A stretch of 64,000 nt of DNA from Isochrysis galbana (lineage: Eukaryota > Haptophyta > Isochrysidales > Isochrysidaceae): the NCBI GenBank assembly GCA_018136815.1, contig CM030934.1, forward strand, positions 4,723,587 to 4,787,586, written 5' to 3'. Made by a program: the position numbers and the translations under genes. Below, one piece after another: positions 20,475 through 30,890 of the stretch (its first letter is position 1; every line of letters starts with the position of its first letter). Below the pieces are notes generated by a model. The model was not told the DNA's origin and did no database searches. It saw only the letters and a list, made by a program, of their open reading frames with translations.

Positions 20475-20690
20475 ACCGGAGGTTGGCCTGATCCAGACCC
20501 TCCCTTGGGCCTCCACACCCACAACAAAATGTAACCAAATAATGACAAAAGAAAGTAAGACACTAAAGTCTAAAGTCGCAAAGGGCATAAAGAGCTCAAC
20601 TTCAATTCGAGACCGGGCGCGGTGCGTGCCCGATTTCGACGATCCATCCGGATGGGGGACCACACCAAACATCAAATACTGTTAGAGTAT
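20475..20690 (+). repeat. dispersed repeat T, copy 1
   Basis: The block runs from CCTTGGGCCTCC and ACAACAAAATGTAACCAAAT through AAAGAGCTCAACTTCAA to GAGACCGGGCGCGGTGC and ACGATCCATCC. It recurs at 53905-54050 (+) and in part at 45485-45572 (+). Copies here and at 45 kb continue with GGATGGGGGACC. It lies just upstream of the kinase gene. No ORF is conserved between copies; it may be a promoter or LTR-like terminus of another transposon. Confidence 0.75.
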
Positions 20691-20834
20691 AGAGTTTTCT
20701 AGTTCTAGTTTCTTGTCTTTGTCTGTTGTCTGTGCGGGTTTGATCCTAGTGCCTAGTGCTGCGGGCTGCGGGTCCGAAGCAGCCCTCGACGAGGGCGCGG
20801 GGCATCAATAGCGGGGCCGAGTTGGTGCATGCCG

Positions 20835-21261
20835 TTTGCCACCAAAATAATAAAATAATTAATGTTATATCATAGCCAACCCCACTAGCTACTAGCTAAT
20901 TGCTAATTGGACACACAACTTTTCCGTCCCGGAATCCCGCCATGCCTGACGAGCCAGGTGTCCGAGTGCTATCGGGGGGAGGGGGCACTGCCCCCTCCCC
21001 TCGATATTTGATATTTGTCCTTCCCCCAGTGCACGCACCGACCCCGCGCACCCCAGCACGTCCTCTCCTCGAGTCCACGCGGGGGGGGGAACCCCTTTCG
21101 GGTAAAAACAACGCAGGGGGGGGGGGGCACTCGTGAATGGGAGCCCAGAAGCCAGAAGCGCTAATCTCTCTCGCCGAGGCGAGTGGCAGCGGCGAGCCGC
21201 GGCCCTTCCCTCCTGGTTCTGGTGCCCCCGTCTTCTCTTACGTACCCAAACGGGGCGAGAA
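20835..21261 (-). mobile_element. F retroelement, 3' part, split by a LINE
   Basis: On the minus strand this runs from CTCGCCCCGTTTG to the F 3' end ...AACATTAATTATTTTATT, matching 61836-62197. Its other part lies at 23353-23735; the LINE at 21262-23352 interrupts the two, and the sequence CAAACGGGGCGAGAA is duplicated at the junctions. Confidence 0.88.
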
Positions 21262-23352
21262 AAAAAAACCTTTTAATATTCTCGCCTCGCGCGCGGCACT
21301 GAGATCTATCTTCGTAGCCACGCTCCTTCCCACCTCGCTCCCCACTACCCGCCTTGCGGCTCCTCCCCTTGTGCTCTACTTAGGGGCTCAGGTTGTTGGG
21401 GGGAGTTGGGTTGGATCGGGTGCACTTGTCCCCAGCGAATGTTCTCGCCTTTCTCCTGTGTCGCTGGGTGGCCTGTTTATGTTTGTTTTGGTCGTTTGGG
21501 CGTCTTGTCGTCCTTGAAGCTCGTTGTGTTGCGCGGTATTTTAGCGCCTTCTTCTGGTTGGGCTCGAGGCAGGCTGTAGGTGTGTCTCAGGCTAGCCGCT
21601 CTGCTAGGCCGATCGCTTCCGCCACTTGTCTCAGGGTGTCGCTCATTTTCAATCTACCCTTTTGGTCCTCCGTGAATATCGGTGTGCTAAGTTCCCTTGG
21701 GGTTTTGATCTTGGGTTTCCTTCCCTGGGCGGCCTTTCCGGTTCTCGCCGAGTTGTAGAGGCTCGGCGGAGCGCGGCCTCTCACCAGGGTAGAAAATCTT
21801 ATGAGCGTGGCTTCCAGTGTTGGTATATAGTGAAATTCGTACGACTCATATTGTACTCTGTAGAAGTCTCTGATGATGTACCTCCACGCTATTACGTATA
21901 GGGATTTTAGGCTGTCGGGGGTAACCGCACTAGGATATGCGAAGAGTCTGTCCTTTGCCTTTTGCGTGCGCGACCTTTTGGGGCAGGGCGTGTAGTTGGT
22001 TATGGCGTCAATGGTTTCGAATATTTTCTTCGTCGCTGGGCACCACGCTAGGTGGCACGAGTCTTCGCGGTGGCATTGGCATAACCTGCATTCACTCGTC
22101 TGGCTGTCCGCAAATCTGTTTCTGGTCTAGATCGCTAAGGGGGCGTTCCGTCAGAGTGTTCTCTAATTCCGGGACTCTCTGAGTCTCTTTCTCCGAGTAC
22201 AGCCATACGTAGTAGCCGCGGAATTCTCTCCTGATGTCTTGATCTGTGGACGCGATGTCGTGCTCCGAGTGTGCGGGCTGATCCCAGTTTTTGGTTCGAA
22301 AGAGTTCGGCGACGTTGGCCTTCCATCTTCTGGGCTTGAGTTGCGCGAAGAACTCTTTAGAGTGCAGGTCCTCTCGGCGGAGCTGGCGATACAGCGGCAG
22401 GTCTTTTAGCGGGGTCTTGCTGCGCGTCTCCGCGAGTGCCCTGTGTGTCGAGGCTAGCTCCGACGTTAACTTTTCGTCTGGTCCGTGCTTCGCGAGGCGG
22501 ATGTTCAGCCTCGCGGCCTTTAGTTCGAGAGCGGTTTGAAGAGAGGGTCTTGTTCTATCTGCCGTTACCTCCCTTAAGAATGTGGCTATGTGGTCTTTCG
22601 CGTCTGCCCACACGGTCTCTGGGTCTTCTCCTTCGCCCATCTTACGGGCTGTTCTCTGCAAGAGTAGTCTGACCGTGTTCATTGCCCCTTTCTCGTACGC
22701 GTCTTGGAATGTGTAGTCGCCCTCCTGATGGAAGGAGAGTTCGTAATTTGCATCTGTGTCTACGCTTTCTTGTTCATCTTCTGATTGGGGTTCCTGTGTG
22801 GGGCATGGCGAGTCGGGTGTAAGTGTAAGTGTGTAGTTCGTCGGCTTACGGATGCGTGGTGCGTTGGCGTGTGCGTGCTCCCGACCTTCCCCTAGGGGGG
22901 TCTCGTGTGTGCTGTCCTTGGTCTGGGGGTGTTGCTGTGGCTTGTTGTTGTGCGTATCTGTTGTAGTGTGAGATTTGTGCCCATAAGGGCCACCCGGTCT
23001 CGGGCCGCGCCGCCGAGGCGGCGCGGCCGTCACCAGGATGAGTGAGGCCTCTGCCATGAGGCATGCCCAATGGATCTCTGTTGATTCTTGTCTGGTGTGT
23101 GCTGGTTGTGGCCTGCAGCCTGTGGTCCTCCATGGGGGGGGCCAGCATGGCTGCTGGAGGTGGTGTGGCCGGGGCCACTGGCCGTGTGGCGCGACGAGGA
23201 TCGCGCTCACCTGCTCGGCCTCCGCGGGAGGACGCGGTCGCTTCGCCTGCGACTGCTCCATGGGCACTGGAGGGGCGCCCGCGGTGGGGTGCCCGAAAGA
23301 GAGAGGGGGCGCGTCGGCGCGCTCCATGGCGACCAAGTATAAACTTAGTTGA
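21262..23352 (-). mobile_element. internally deleted LINE inserted into an F element
   Basis: A 15-bp target duplication, CAAACGGGGCGAGAA, lies at 21247-21261 and 23353-23367. The minus-strand 5' end is TCAACTAAGTTTATACTTGG (23352 on), then TCGCCATGGAGCGCGC (ATG at 23327). The 3' end is AATATTAAAAGGTTTTTTT, oligo(T) on the sense strand. Inside are an ORF1-like N-terminus, the linker before the reverse transcriptase, and the ORF2 C-terminal region, while the nuclease and reverse transcriptase core are missing. So it is a 2.1-kb internal-deletion derivative. Confidence 0.88.
22092..23327 (-). pseudogene. fused ORF1 N-terminus / ORF2 linker of the deleted LINE
   Basis: One open frame from MERADAPPLSFGHP (411 residues). 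The first 130 residues match the ORF1-type leader at 42450 (MERAGATLPSSGPP, QAKRPRPPAEAEQV vs LAKRPGPPSEAKQV). The end contains a LINE linker motif, REFRGYYVWLYSEKE, and PLSDLDQ, typical of the segment just before the reverse transcriptase. After a stop, a shifted frame down to about 21590 has CREDSCHLAWC and RPPSLY..., probably ORF2 C-terminal zinc-knuckle sequence. So the coding region is a deletion fusion, which could still make a protein in the first frame. Confidence 0.65.
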
Positions 23353-23735
23353 CAAACGGGGCGAGAAGACACGTAAATGCCGGAGGGGGGAGCTGCGGAG
23401 CTGCCACTCCCCCCTCCCCTCCCTCTTCCCTCTTCCTCCTCTCTTCCTTGCGGCTCTGGTCCATGGCGCGCGCCTGCGGCCCCTCTTCAGGTCCCCAGGA
23501 GGCCTGCAGGGGCCTGGGAGCGCAGCTCAGGGGGCAGGTGAGGCTGGGGCATGGCCCTGGCCCCTCCTGCCTCTCCCTCGCTGGCTCTCGAGCCCCTGCC
23601 GGTCGACTGGAGCTGGCTGGGGGCTCCTGATCAGGGGGGCCCAGGGGGAGGAGGGGTTAGTCAGAGCGAGAAGCAGGCCAACGCGGGCCAGGGCGTGCGA
23701 TCTGTGCCCGACTCTCAAGGAGAGTTTGGGCAGTC
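23353..23735 (-). mobile_element. F retroelement, middle part, split by a LINE
   Basis: Closely similar (reversed) to 61455-61836, with CGCGCCATGG, AGGCCTGCAGGGGCC and AGAGTCGGGCAC blocks. With 20835-21261 it formed one F element before the LINE arrived. The 5' hairpin end is missing; the match stops near GGGCAGTCTGGGTTAAGG (23743). Confidence 0.88.
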
Positions 23736-23969
23736 TGGGTTAAGGCGTGGAATAGCTTCGAATTTCGGCTATTATCATAAAGCACATATCAGATTTGTGC
23801 TATGGCCTACAGATACAAATAACGCTCGAGGTTCGAAAGGTCTTGCGGAGGCTCGGAGGAGCCGCCGACTCCGACGAAGTGAACCCCTTGTGGGCCGAAA
23901 GAGGTTCCCGCTGCTCCCATGGGCAGAGGGGGAGCGGGACTATGAGAGGGCGCGGTCGTAGGCGCCAAG

Positions 23970-24369
23970 GCAGAATTTGTGCTTGTCGAACACGCGATGA
24001 CTACAGGCTCATAGGCAGAGGGCCGTTCGATCGAGCCGGCAGCTGACGCGGTCGTGGAAGGTTCGTTGATTGTTGCTTGCGGGAGGATGTCTGACAGATC
24101 GTAGTAGAAGTCGGGTCTGAGAGGCATTTGCTGAAGGTTCCCGACACATCTGGATGGGTCGTGTACGCTTTCACAGCCAACTCCAGGGTGTGGCAAAAGC
24201 AAAACCCACCATCAAAGCCAGCCCACCCTTTCTTCATATTTGAAGCATTGTCTGACACCTTCCCATGAATGGCCTCGTATACGGAGCCACCTTCCCTCCA
24301 CTTGATGCCCTGGCGCTTGAGTGCCTCAACGGTCACGTTGAGATGACTCAAATACCCCCGTATGTTCAA
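23970..24369 (-). pseudogene. hAT transposase fragment
   Basis: On the minus strand 24369-24145 reads GYLSHLNVTVEALKRQGIKW, then KVSDNASNMKKGW, FCFCHTLELAVKAY and THPDV. VSDNASNM...CHTLEL is a classic hAT (BED/ZBED-like) transposase core motif, with the catalytic Asp in SDNASN. After THPDV the sequence switches to the DLSDI/ASAAGSIERPSAYEP segment also found at 15185. There is no complete transposase, and the reading frame breaks. Confidence 0.75.
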
Positions 24370-24439
24370 ACGGTCAAAAAGTTTGAGTTGAGTTCGCGTT
24401 CGACTTTAAGTCGACTTCTTTACCACCTACTTGTACTCC

Positions 24440-24493
24440 TCTGCCCCCCCCCCCCCCGGGCTTCCCCCCCCCCCCCCCCCCCCCCCCCCCCCA
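24440..24493. repeat. poly(C) tract
   Basis: C-runs of about 13 and 30+ bases are interrupted by GGGCTT. A second, longer C-rich stretch lies at 25225-25392. After both tracts comes AGCGACCC(A/G)CACTGCTGCC and GAGGTCGGCCGA, so the two areas share a repeated unit. These runs are prone to sequencing and assembly error. Confidence 0.85.
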
Positions 24494-24494
24494 G

Positions 24495-25754
24495 CGCGAC
24501 CCGCACTGCTGCCGAGGTCGGCCGATTGATCGCTCGTGAACTCTGAGGAACTCTGAATACTGACTATTATGAGGCTTTCACTATTGTAACCCGCGCGTCG
24601 GTACTCCCAACGTACACCTTTTTCCAGGTTCACGAGTTGTTGCTCTCAGATGGAGCGATGGAGCCGACCAACTGAAGTGACGAAGTGACCCACCCATCCA
24701 TCCTGCGAAATGGATTCGCACCCAGCTGAGAACGCCTCCCCCTTGACCCCCCGATCAACCGTCGGCGCCGGTCGTCGTTGTCGAAAGTCGCCCCAAGGTG
24801 AGAAGCGCTTGCGGTTCTCCCATCCGCCCCCCGTGAGACTCGGGATTCTTGTGAAGTCTTCTCCGCCTCGAGCGACGGCGGCGATCTAGCCTCGGGTCTC
24901 CTCGGGCTTCCCGCTTGAGTCCGCCTGCTCCCCGCGATCTCTTCGTGTCCCAAGGCTGTGAAGTACGCTGTGGAGGCCTCGAGAAGCTACGTGACCTTCT
25001 CGAGCGGTTCCACCTGTCGCCTCGAGCTTCGCAGGCCTTCGCCGCCGATCTGGATGGTCGAGATGCGTCGGCGGCCGCCCGCTCGCGCGCGGGGGGTTGG
25101 CGTCGCGATCTCCCACACCTTCCGATGCGCCCCTCTGCGCGGGGGGGGGCGCGGGGGGGAGGCGCGCAGGGAGACGTGGAACCCGACCGCCTCTCGCGCG
25201 GGGGGAGGAGAGAGAGAAGGTGAACCCCTCCCCCCCCACACACACATTCCGCCCCCGACGGTGGACCCCCCCCCACCCCCGCCGGGCCCATCCCCCCCCC
25301 CCGCCGCTTGTCCCCCGCTCCCACTCCCTTCCCCCCGCGCCCCCCCTTCCCCTCCCCCCGCCCTTCCCCCCCCCTCCCCCCCTCCCCCCCCAGCGACCCA
25401 CACTGCTGCCGAGGTCGGCCGAGAGTCTCTTGAGCGGAGGTCGAGAAACTCGCTGGAGGCTCCTCGAGTGAGAAGACTGGCAACACGTGTCTTCTCGCCA
25501 CTCTTCTCTCAGAACCCCTTCAGAAACCGCGAGCGAGCCTCCGGGCGTAGCCGTCGTGATGGCCGCAGGGGAAGAGAGGGGGTGAGCGCCCATCGCCGCA
25601 CCGACGGCCTCGCCATCGAGGCGAAACACCCGCGCTCGCGCAAACGGCCAGCACCTGTCCCCTGGTCACACCACGTCTCCACCTCCTCTCCACCCCGCTT
25701 CCCTCCCCGCCCCTGCCTCGACCCAGGTCTCAGCCCACGCCTGACTCGCCCGTC
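24495..25754. other. GC-rich region upstream of the 25755 gene
   Basis: It contains the C-rich tract at 25225-25392 and long open frames on both strands that arise from GC skew and lack any domain. Two copies of the CTGCTGCCGAGGTCGGCCGA motif lie at about 24508 and 25406. The segment 25410-25754 is probably promoter and 5' UTR of the next gene. Confidence 0.4.
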
Positions 25755-27383
25755 ATGCCCGAAGAGTCTGCTGAGGCTGCACCGACTAATCAGGCTGCCT
25801 GCCCATCGCTTGCGGCGCGCGTGGAAGGATGGGTGCAGTACTGCGAGTACTTTCATCTCCTCGACGCTGATATGCAGGTGCACCTCGCCCTCTCCTCTGC
25901 ACTTTCCACCCTGTCTACTACCTTCCTGCAGCTCAACCCCCCCCCCCGCTGTCTCACTGCTTCAGAGAACATCTGAGGTCAGTGCGGAGAGGTACAGCAG
26001 CACCATGGCAGGCGAGGGCGAGTGCCGTGTCCGTGCGACGGAGCACGAGAAGTGCTTCGATGAGATCGCCAACAAGTGCCTTGGACGTGACCGACCGCTG
26101 GTTCGCATCGAGGGCGAGAGCGAGGGCTCTGAGGGCGTGCTGGTAAGTTCGACTTGCTAGGCCCCTGTACCTCCCTCCCCATTCGACCTCTACGCACCTT
26201 TACACTGGATCTAATCTGTTCTTCTCTCACTTCACCCCGTGATTGTGTGTAGATCCTGGAGGATGGCACTGGCACTAGTGCTGGAAGGCGGGTGCTGCGC
26301 GAGGCGGACCTAGCCATGGTACGATCCAAGCTCAGGGCTGCTGCTCATTCTAGCAATCTGCGCATGGCGGCTGAGGAACAGCAGACGGCTGGGCTGAAGC
26401 CAGAGCCGTCGATTGATCTACATGTTGCCTCGCTCAGCAAGAAGAGGTCCAAAGATATCTCGCCCTCGGATCCATCCACGTGTGCCGCTGCCATTGAGAC
26501 CTTGCTTTGGTTTGGCTTGGCCCTGGGAGAGAACAGCTCACGCTCAAACTTCGATGGCAAGAGTAGGGGTCGCAGCGCCGTTTCTGCGCCCACGAACGAA
26601 GCCACTGCCACGCTCACCGACTTCAATCTCGAGTGCGAGCAAGCCATTTACGAAACAGGCCTCACGGATGAAGCCTCGGCCGATGAGGTGATTGCTGCCG
26701 TGCAAGCAGCGGAGCAGCGCATGGTGGTCAAGGCAGTTGAGGCCATGTCCCCACTCGAGGAGCTTGAGCTGATTGAGGCATGCTCAATGCCGCTCGATGG
26801 ATCGGAGTCCGCACCAGATGCGCCCGGTTCATTTGGAGATCTGGCCAATCTTGATGCCTCGTCGCTCCAACGCTTTGTCTCCTCAAGCACTGCTTCCACG
26901 CTGGATCTTCCCTGTCCAAGTGAAATCGACGATGACATGGTGCCAGATCCCTCTGAGCTAGATGCCTTCACTGATCCGGAGGCGCTCCTCGATAATTCCA
27001 GCAGGAAGACCGCTTCCCCTCTCATTTCACCCATCGAATCTACGCCTGAGCGCAAAAATCGCCGTTCTGGCCGAGCGCATCGTGGTCAACATGACGGACA
27101 GGGCGACGCACTCGAATCTTCCATTGGTAAATGGGAGATAAAGTCGCGCGACAAAGCGCCTAGCTCGCGCAAACGTCGCGCAACCGCCGTCAGCTATGCC
27201 CCGCTCAGCCGCCAGCAGCTTGGTGATGATGCATGCTCTGATTCCGGAAGTGAAGCCGGTTCTTCCACCGCAAGCCACTTGACAGCTTGTATCGACAGCG
27301 CCGAGTTGCGTATGAGCGATCTTGGCGGCGGGGCGTTGGACACCGCATATTCGTCGCCCAAGCGACGTCTTGTCTCGTGTTGA
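25755..27383 (+). CDS. unrecognised acidic protein
   Basis: Three exons, 25755-25877, 25966-26142 and 26253-27383, with GT-AG introns in phase 0, give 476 residues. The start is MPEESAEAAPTNQ. Exons 1-2 encode a short folded-looking part (VEGWVQYCEYFHLLDADMQ, HEKCFDEIANKCLGRDRPL, RRVLREADLAMVRSKLRAA). The rest is acidic and Ser-rich, with a helical stretch near VIAAVQAAEQRMVVKAVEAM and a Ser/Arg-rich basic patch (ERKNRRSGRAHRG, SSRKRRATAVSY) that could be a nuclear localisation signal. I recognise no family. Splice sites are good, and the first two exons are clearly protein-like. Confidence 0.7.
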
Positions 27384-28680
27384 GCACGGATCGGAAAGAG
27401 ATCTTTGAGTGCTCTTGCGCGCCTCAACCGAGCGAAGCCGCTCATATGCGGTTGGACTTGGTCTTGGTCGCCACCTCGCAAGGACGATGGTGGATCCATG
27501 AGTTTTCGCGTGGACTTCTTTGTATTGTCTGCCCCTCCCCTCCCCTCGTATGATGATGCATGTGTGGTGAGGTATTCCATTTCTGGATTTGCTGAGTGAC
27601 CCTTCTGGAAGCATCTCGCTTTCAAGCTGATCGTGCCCGTGTCCCTCTGCTATCCTGTGTTGATATTGCGTGTTGAGCGATGAAGCCATCCTCAGCCCCG
27701 AAGTGTATGATGACTGAGCCACCGCACCGGGCGCAGTGCATTGAGGAGCTGGAGGTGACTTGCATTGCTGCGCACACCACCGCCGCGCGCACCGTTGTCA
27801 TCTCGAAGGACGGCGCGTTCTAATGTCACGGGCAACTTCCACGCTCGTTGACTCGCAAACGACGATGTCGGGACGATTGGTTGGCACCTTGTCGACGGTT
27901 CCGCCTTGAAAGCGGACGAAAGGCTGCCCATTATGCCATGCGGACGTCCACAACTTCGAATGCTCATTACATAGCTCTGGTGGCGAGACGGGTGCAGCTT
28001 TTGCATGACGGGACCCAGCCATACGGTATCGTCAGCTTCTCCCGTGCGGCTGCACCGCACTCGCGACGAATGCGCCTTGTGCACATCATGACCCATGATT
28101 GATGGCATGGCCCATGACTTCTCTCTAGCTGGCGGATGGATCCTCCGATTCATCACCAGGGTGGTGGCAGCTATCCCGGCAGCCACGAGCAGAGTCTCGT
28201 CTCTGCAGACTTTTTCGTTGCTACGATAGGATTCTCCGAGCAGGCATGCGTGGTGTGCTGCATACTCCGTTTTCTTTTTGTGGTGCTCATCGCGTAACCA
28301 TAGGTGAAAGTGAGCCGTCGTGCTCATTGATCCATTGGCGTGCCGTCGGCTTGATGTTGATCAATTTGCCGTCGCGTGACATTGTGTTTACACGCGGACA
28401 CAAAAGAGGGCGTGCAGGATGCATGCCGACGCATTTGCCCATCGCCATTCCCAACTATCATGAGTGACTGACTGACAAGTGTTCCGAGAAGGGTGCGGTG
28501 GGCTTTGCGTTATTTGTACGCCACTCACTATCACTCTCTTCCCCGCGTGCTTTCTGCTCGCTAACATCCATCCCAGTACATGTACGTCGAAAGATTCTTC
28601 TGAACGACGCGCGCATGGGCTTATTTGGCACATTGATGTAGTGGCAATATATGGCGTGCGCATTTAGCACATGCACATGC
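27384..28680. other. intergenic region, one weak WD-like fragment
   Basis: Plus-strand 27706-27823 could encode CIAAHTTAARTVVISKDGAF, which resembles part of a WD40 blade, but there is no continuing exon I can support. The long minus-strand ORF 28327-27692 has no domain. Otherwise nothing is recognised up to the LINE at 28681. Confidence 0.35.
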
Positions 28681-29779
28681 AACTATCGTTAAAACGATAG
28701 GGTCATGGAGCGCGCGCCGCCTCCCTCGCGCTGCCGCCGCCCTCGCTGAGATGGACGAACTGCTGATGGACACCCCGCTGTCGCCGAAGCAACCGCGCCT
28801 AGACGACACGCCCAGCCAGGTGGGCACAGGAGCCGCCACACCACGCCCCCGCATCACCGCGAACAGCGCACGCACAGACCTCATGGTGACCACCATGCTG
28901 GACCACAACACCCACCTCACCTTCCACAGCCACACCCACCACACTCCACCAGCGGGACACTCCAATAGGGAAGGCCTCCGGGCCTGGCCCCTACACTGCC
29001 GCGGTACCGCCCTCGTGCTCGTGCACGAGGGGCCGGCCCGGCGCCATCAAAAGCCCAGCCCCTCTGAGGGCTGGCACACCTTCTGCAATACGTATTGCAG
29101 TGTTCTCTGCTGGACCCGAAAGGTGGGAGCCGGAAACAACGAGTGCTGGCCACGGACGGAGACACCCGAGCACGCACCAAAGAGTCGCGGTGGAAGCCGC
29201 CACGAGAGCGAACGCAAGACGCGCCCACCCCAGGCTACAACGCCCGCACACCCCAACACATCTCACAATGGAAAGGAACAGACATAAGCACAATCCCAAA
29301 GTGCATGCGTCCCGCCCCGCGTGGCCGGGAGAGAGACGCAAGCACCAAGCCAACACTACACACTCACAGCAGTAAACCCCGCCGCGCAACCCACTCACCC
29401 TCCTCCGCGCACGTGCGCGCAGGTAGAGCTCCCAAACGAAGAAGACCATGACCTTGAAGAAGAGGCAGAATTCGACATCTTCTCAAACACGAAGAACACT
29501 ACTAGAGGCAACGCGACCCGGACGGGATTCAACCACCTAAACACGACCGGGAAGACAAGACACACGCGAGAGCAAGACCAACAGGCCCGCCCAGACCCCA
29601 CGCTCCAAACCAGACCTCATGTAGTGCACAGAGGTCGGACCCCGGAAACCAAAGAAAAAGGAAAGAAGGGGGGCAGGCGAGGAGGTGGAGGGAGGGGGGA
29701 TAAGGGCGATGGGAATAGAGCTGGAAAGCACAGTAGACAGTAGGTGTGTAGCCCTGAATCTTCAGATGTTTTTTTTTTT
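28681..29779 (+). mobile_element. decayed LINE copy with both termini
   Basis: The 5' end is AACTATCGTTAAAACGATAG, then GGTC and ATGGAGCGCG (ATG at 28705). ORF1-like fragments follow: HSNREGLRAWPLHCRG resembles HRESLRAGPLQSRG of the 52748 ORF1, in shifted frames. The 3' end is ACCAAAGAAAAAGGAA..., then GCCCTGAATCTTCAGATG and an 18-base T-run (29769-29786). The same 3' end occurs at 32660-32690 and, reversed, 50450-50480. About 1.1 kb long; reverse transcriptase and nuclease are absent. Confidence 0.75.
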
Positions 29780-29809
29780 TTTTTTTCTCAAACACGAAGA
29801 ACGGAACCT

Positions 29810-30252
29810 ACGCCCGGTGCGCGTGTTGGTCCACATTATTTTGTCTACAGCTCTTTTGACGGCCGTGTGAAACCATCTAGGGGCCGCCAGTGTTTGTAAC
29901 CAGTATCTCGGAATAGAGTATATTAAGAAGTTGGCTACTTTTGTTTTGCCGTGTATTGAGAGGTTGTTTGTGAGCGACATGTATATGGTGGCCTTCTTCT
30001 CTATTTTGTCGACTAGTTTCCGCCAAAATCCCTTAGTGGCTTGCGCCCCTCCCAGGGGGACTCCTAATATGGTTGCGTATTCGCTTCCTTTTAGCCACTT
30101 GTATCTTCTAAAGTCTAAAGCTAGCGGGGGGGGCGTTTTCTCTTAAGAGACCCCATCCTTAGTCCTTCAAATTTTTGGTCGTTTGGTTTGCCGCACGAGG
30201 CCGTTGCGTATCTTTCCACCCATTCGAGTGATCGTGCGAGGCTGCCATAGTC
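29810..30252 (-). pseudogene. LINE ORF2 reverse-transcriptase fragment, distal part
   Basis: On the minus strand from 30252: YGSLARSLEWVERYA, KFEGLRMGSLKRKR, then GSEYATILGVPLGG, GFWRKLVDKIEKK, LSIHGKTKVANFLIY and PRWFHTAVKRAVDKIMW. ILGVPLG and LSxxGKxxVxNxLxxS are the palm/thumb-side motifs of LINE reverse transcriptases. It is continuous in frame with the part at 30698-30890, from which the MITE at 30253-30689 separates it. It ends in a T-rich tract at about 29786. Confidence 0.85.
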
Positions 30253-30689
30253 CTAAGTTGTTCCACAGGTACCGGTACCGGTACCGGTGAACCGGTACCG
30301 GGTCCGCCGGACCCGGTGGTGCGTACAGTATGGTAGCCGGGAGGGCTGTGCGCTGTGCTCGAGTGGGAAGAGGAAATGGAGATTGAAGTTGAAGATCCCC
30401 CAAGGGAGGAAGAGGGAAGGGGGAGGAGGAGCAGGAGGAGGAGTTCTCAGAGCTCATAGCGAGCGTGGCGGGAGCGCGTGGACGGCGATCCCTCGGTGTG
30501 GGCGGTGGGCGTATTGCGTATATTGTGTAGCTGTCTGTATGTACATACACTAAGAGTATCTAATGGTATAATTAGAGTATTATGATAAGTACTAAGTACC
30601 ACAGGTACGGTACCGTACCGGTACCGGTACCGGTACCGGGTGAAGCCTCTCAAGACCCGGTGGAACCGGTATACGGTGGAACAACTTAG
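30253..30689. mobile_element. 437-bp hAT-like MITE with perfect 8-bp target duplication
   Basis: The 8-bp CCATAGTC is repeated exactly on both sides (30245-30252 and 30690-30697). The terminal inverted repeats are CTAAGTTGTTCCAC at each end. Removing the element and one target copy rejoins an interrupted LINE reverse-transcriptase frame (QFADDTQLLAADYG + SLARSLEWVERY), which confirms the boundaries. Both ends carry GGTACC/ACCGGT arrays just inside the repeats (30268-30300 and 30604-30638). The 8-bp duplication suggests the hAT superfamily. No transposase is encoded. Confidence 0.93.
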
Positions 30690-30890
30690 CCATAGTCGGC
30701 TGCAAGGAGTTGAGTGTCGTCCGCGAATTGGCTTATCTTCAGTTCGGCTCCGTTCACCACGATGCCGTCTATGTCTTCGTCTTCGTTTATCGCCCGGGTG
30801 AGGGCCTCCGCCGTTAAGAGGAAGGCCAGCGGTGACAGCGGGCATCCTTGGGGGACGCCGCTCGCCACGTTGAACGGGAAGCACCAAATT
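30690..30890 (-). pseudogene. LINE ORF2 reverse-transcriptase fragment, catalytic part
   Basis: On the minus strand: ASGVPQGCPLSPLAFLLTAE, then ALTRAINEDEDIDGIVV and ELKISQFADDTQLLAADYG. QGCPLSP and FADD are reverse-transcriptase motifs B and C (the catalytic aspartates). It continues across the MITE into 30252-29810. At 30890 the match ends abruptly at AATTTATTGGAGACG, where a different dispersed sequence starts. Confidence 0.88.

Noticed and set aside
24755-25629. Long minus-strand Gly/Arg-rich ORFs
   Set aside because: Antisense of C-runs, low complexity, no splice or domain support.
24958-26160. 400-codon plus-strand ORF across the C-rich region
   Set aside because: The first 330 codons are GC-skew Pro/Arg sequence crossing C-runs; only its last part is a real exon (25966-26142), reached from an exon in another frame.
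27706-27823. Possible WD40 blade (AHTTAARTVVISKDGAF)
   Set aside because: One isolated partial blade with a stop after it and no joinable exon.
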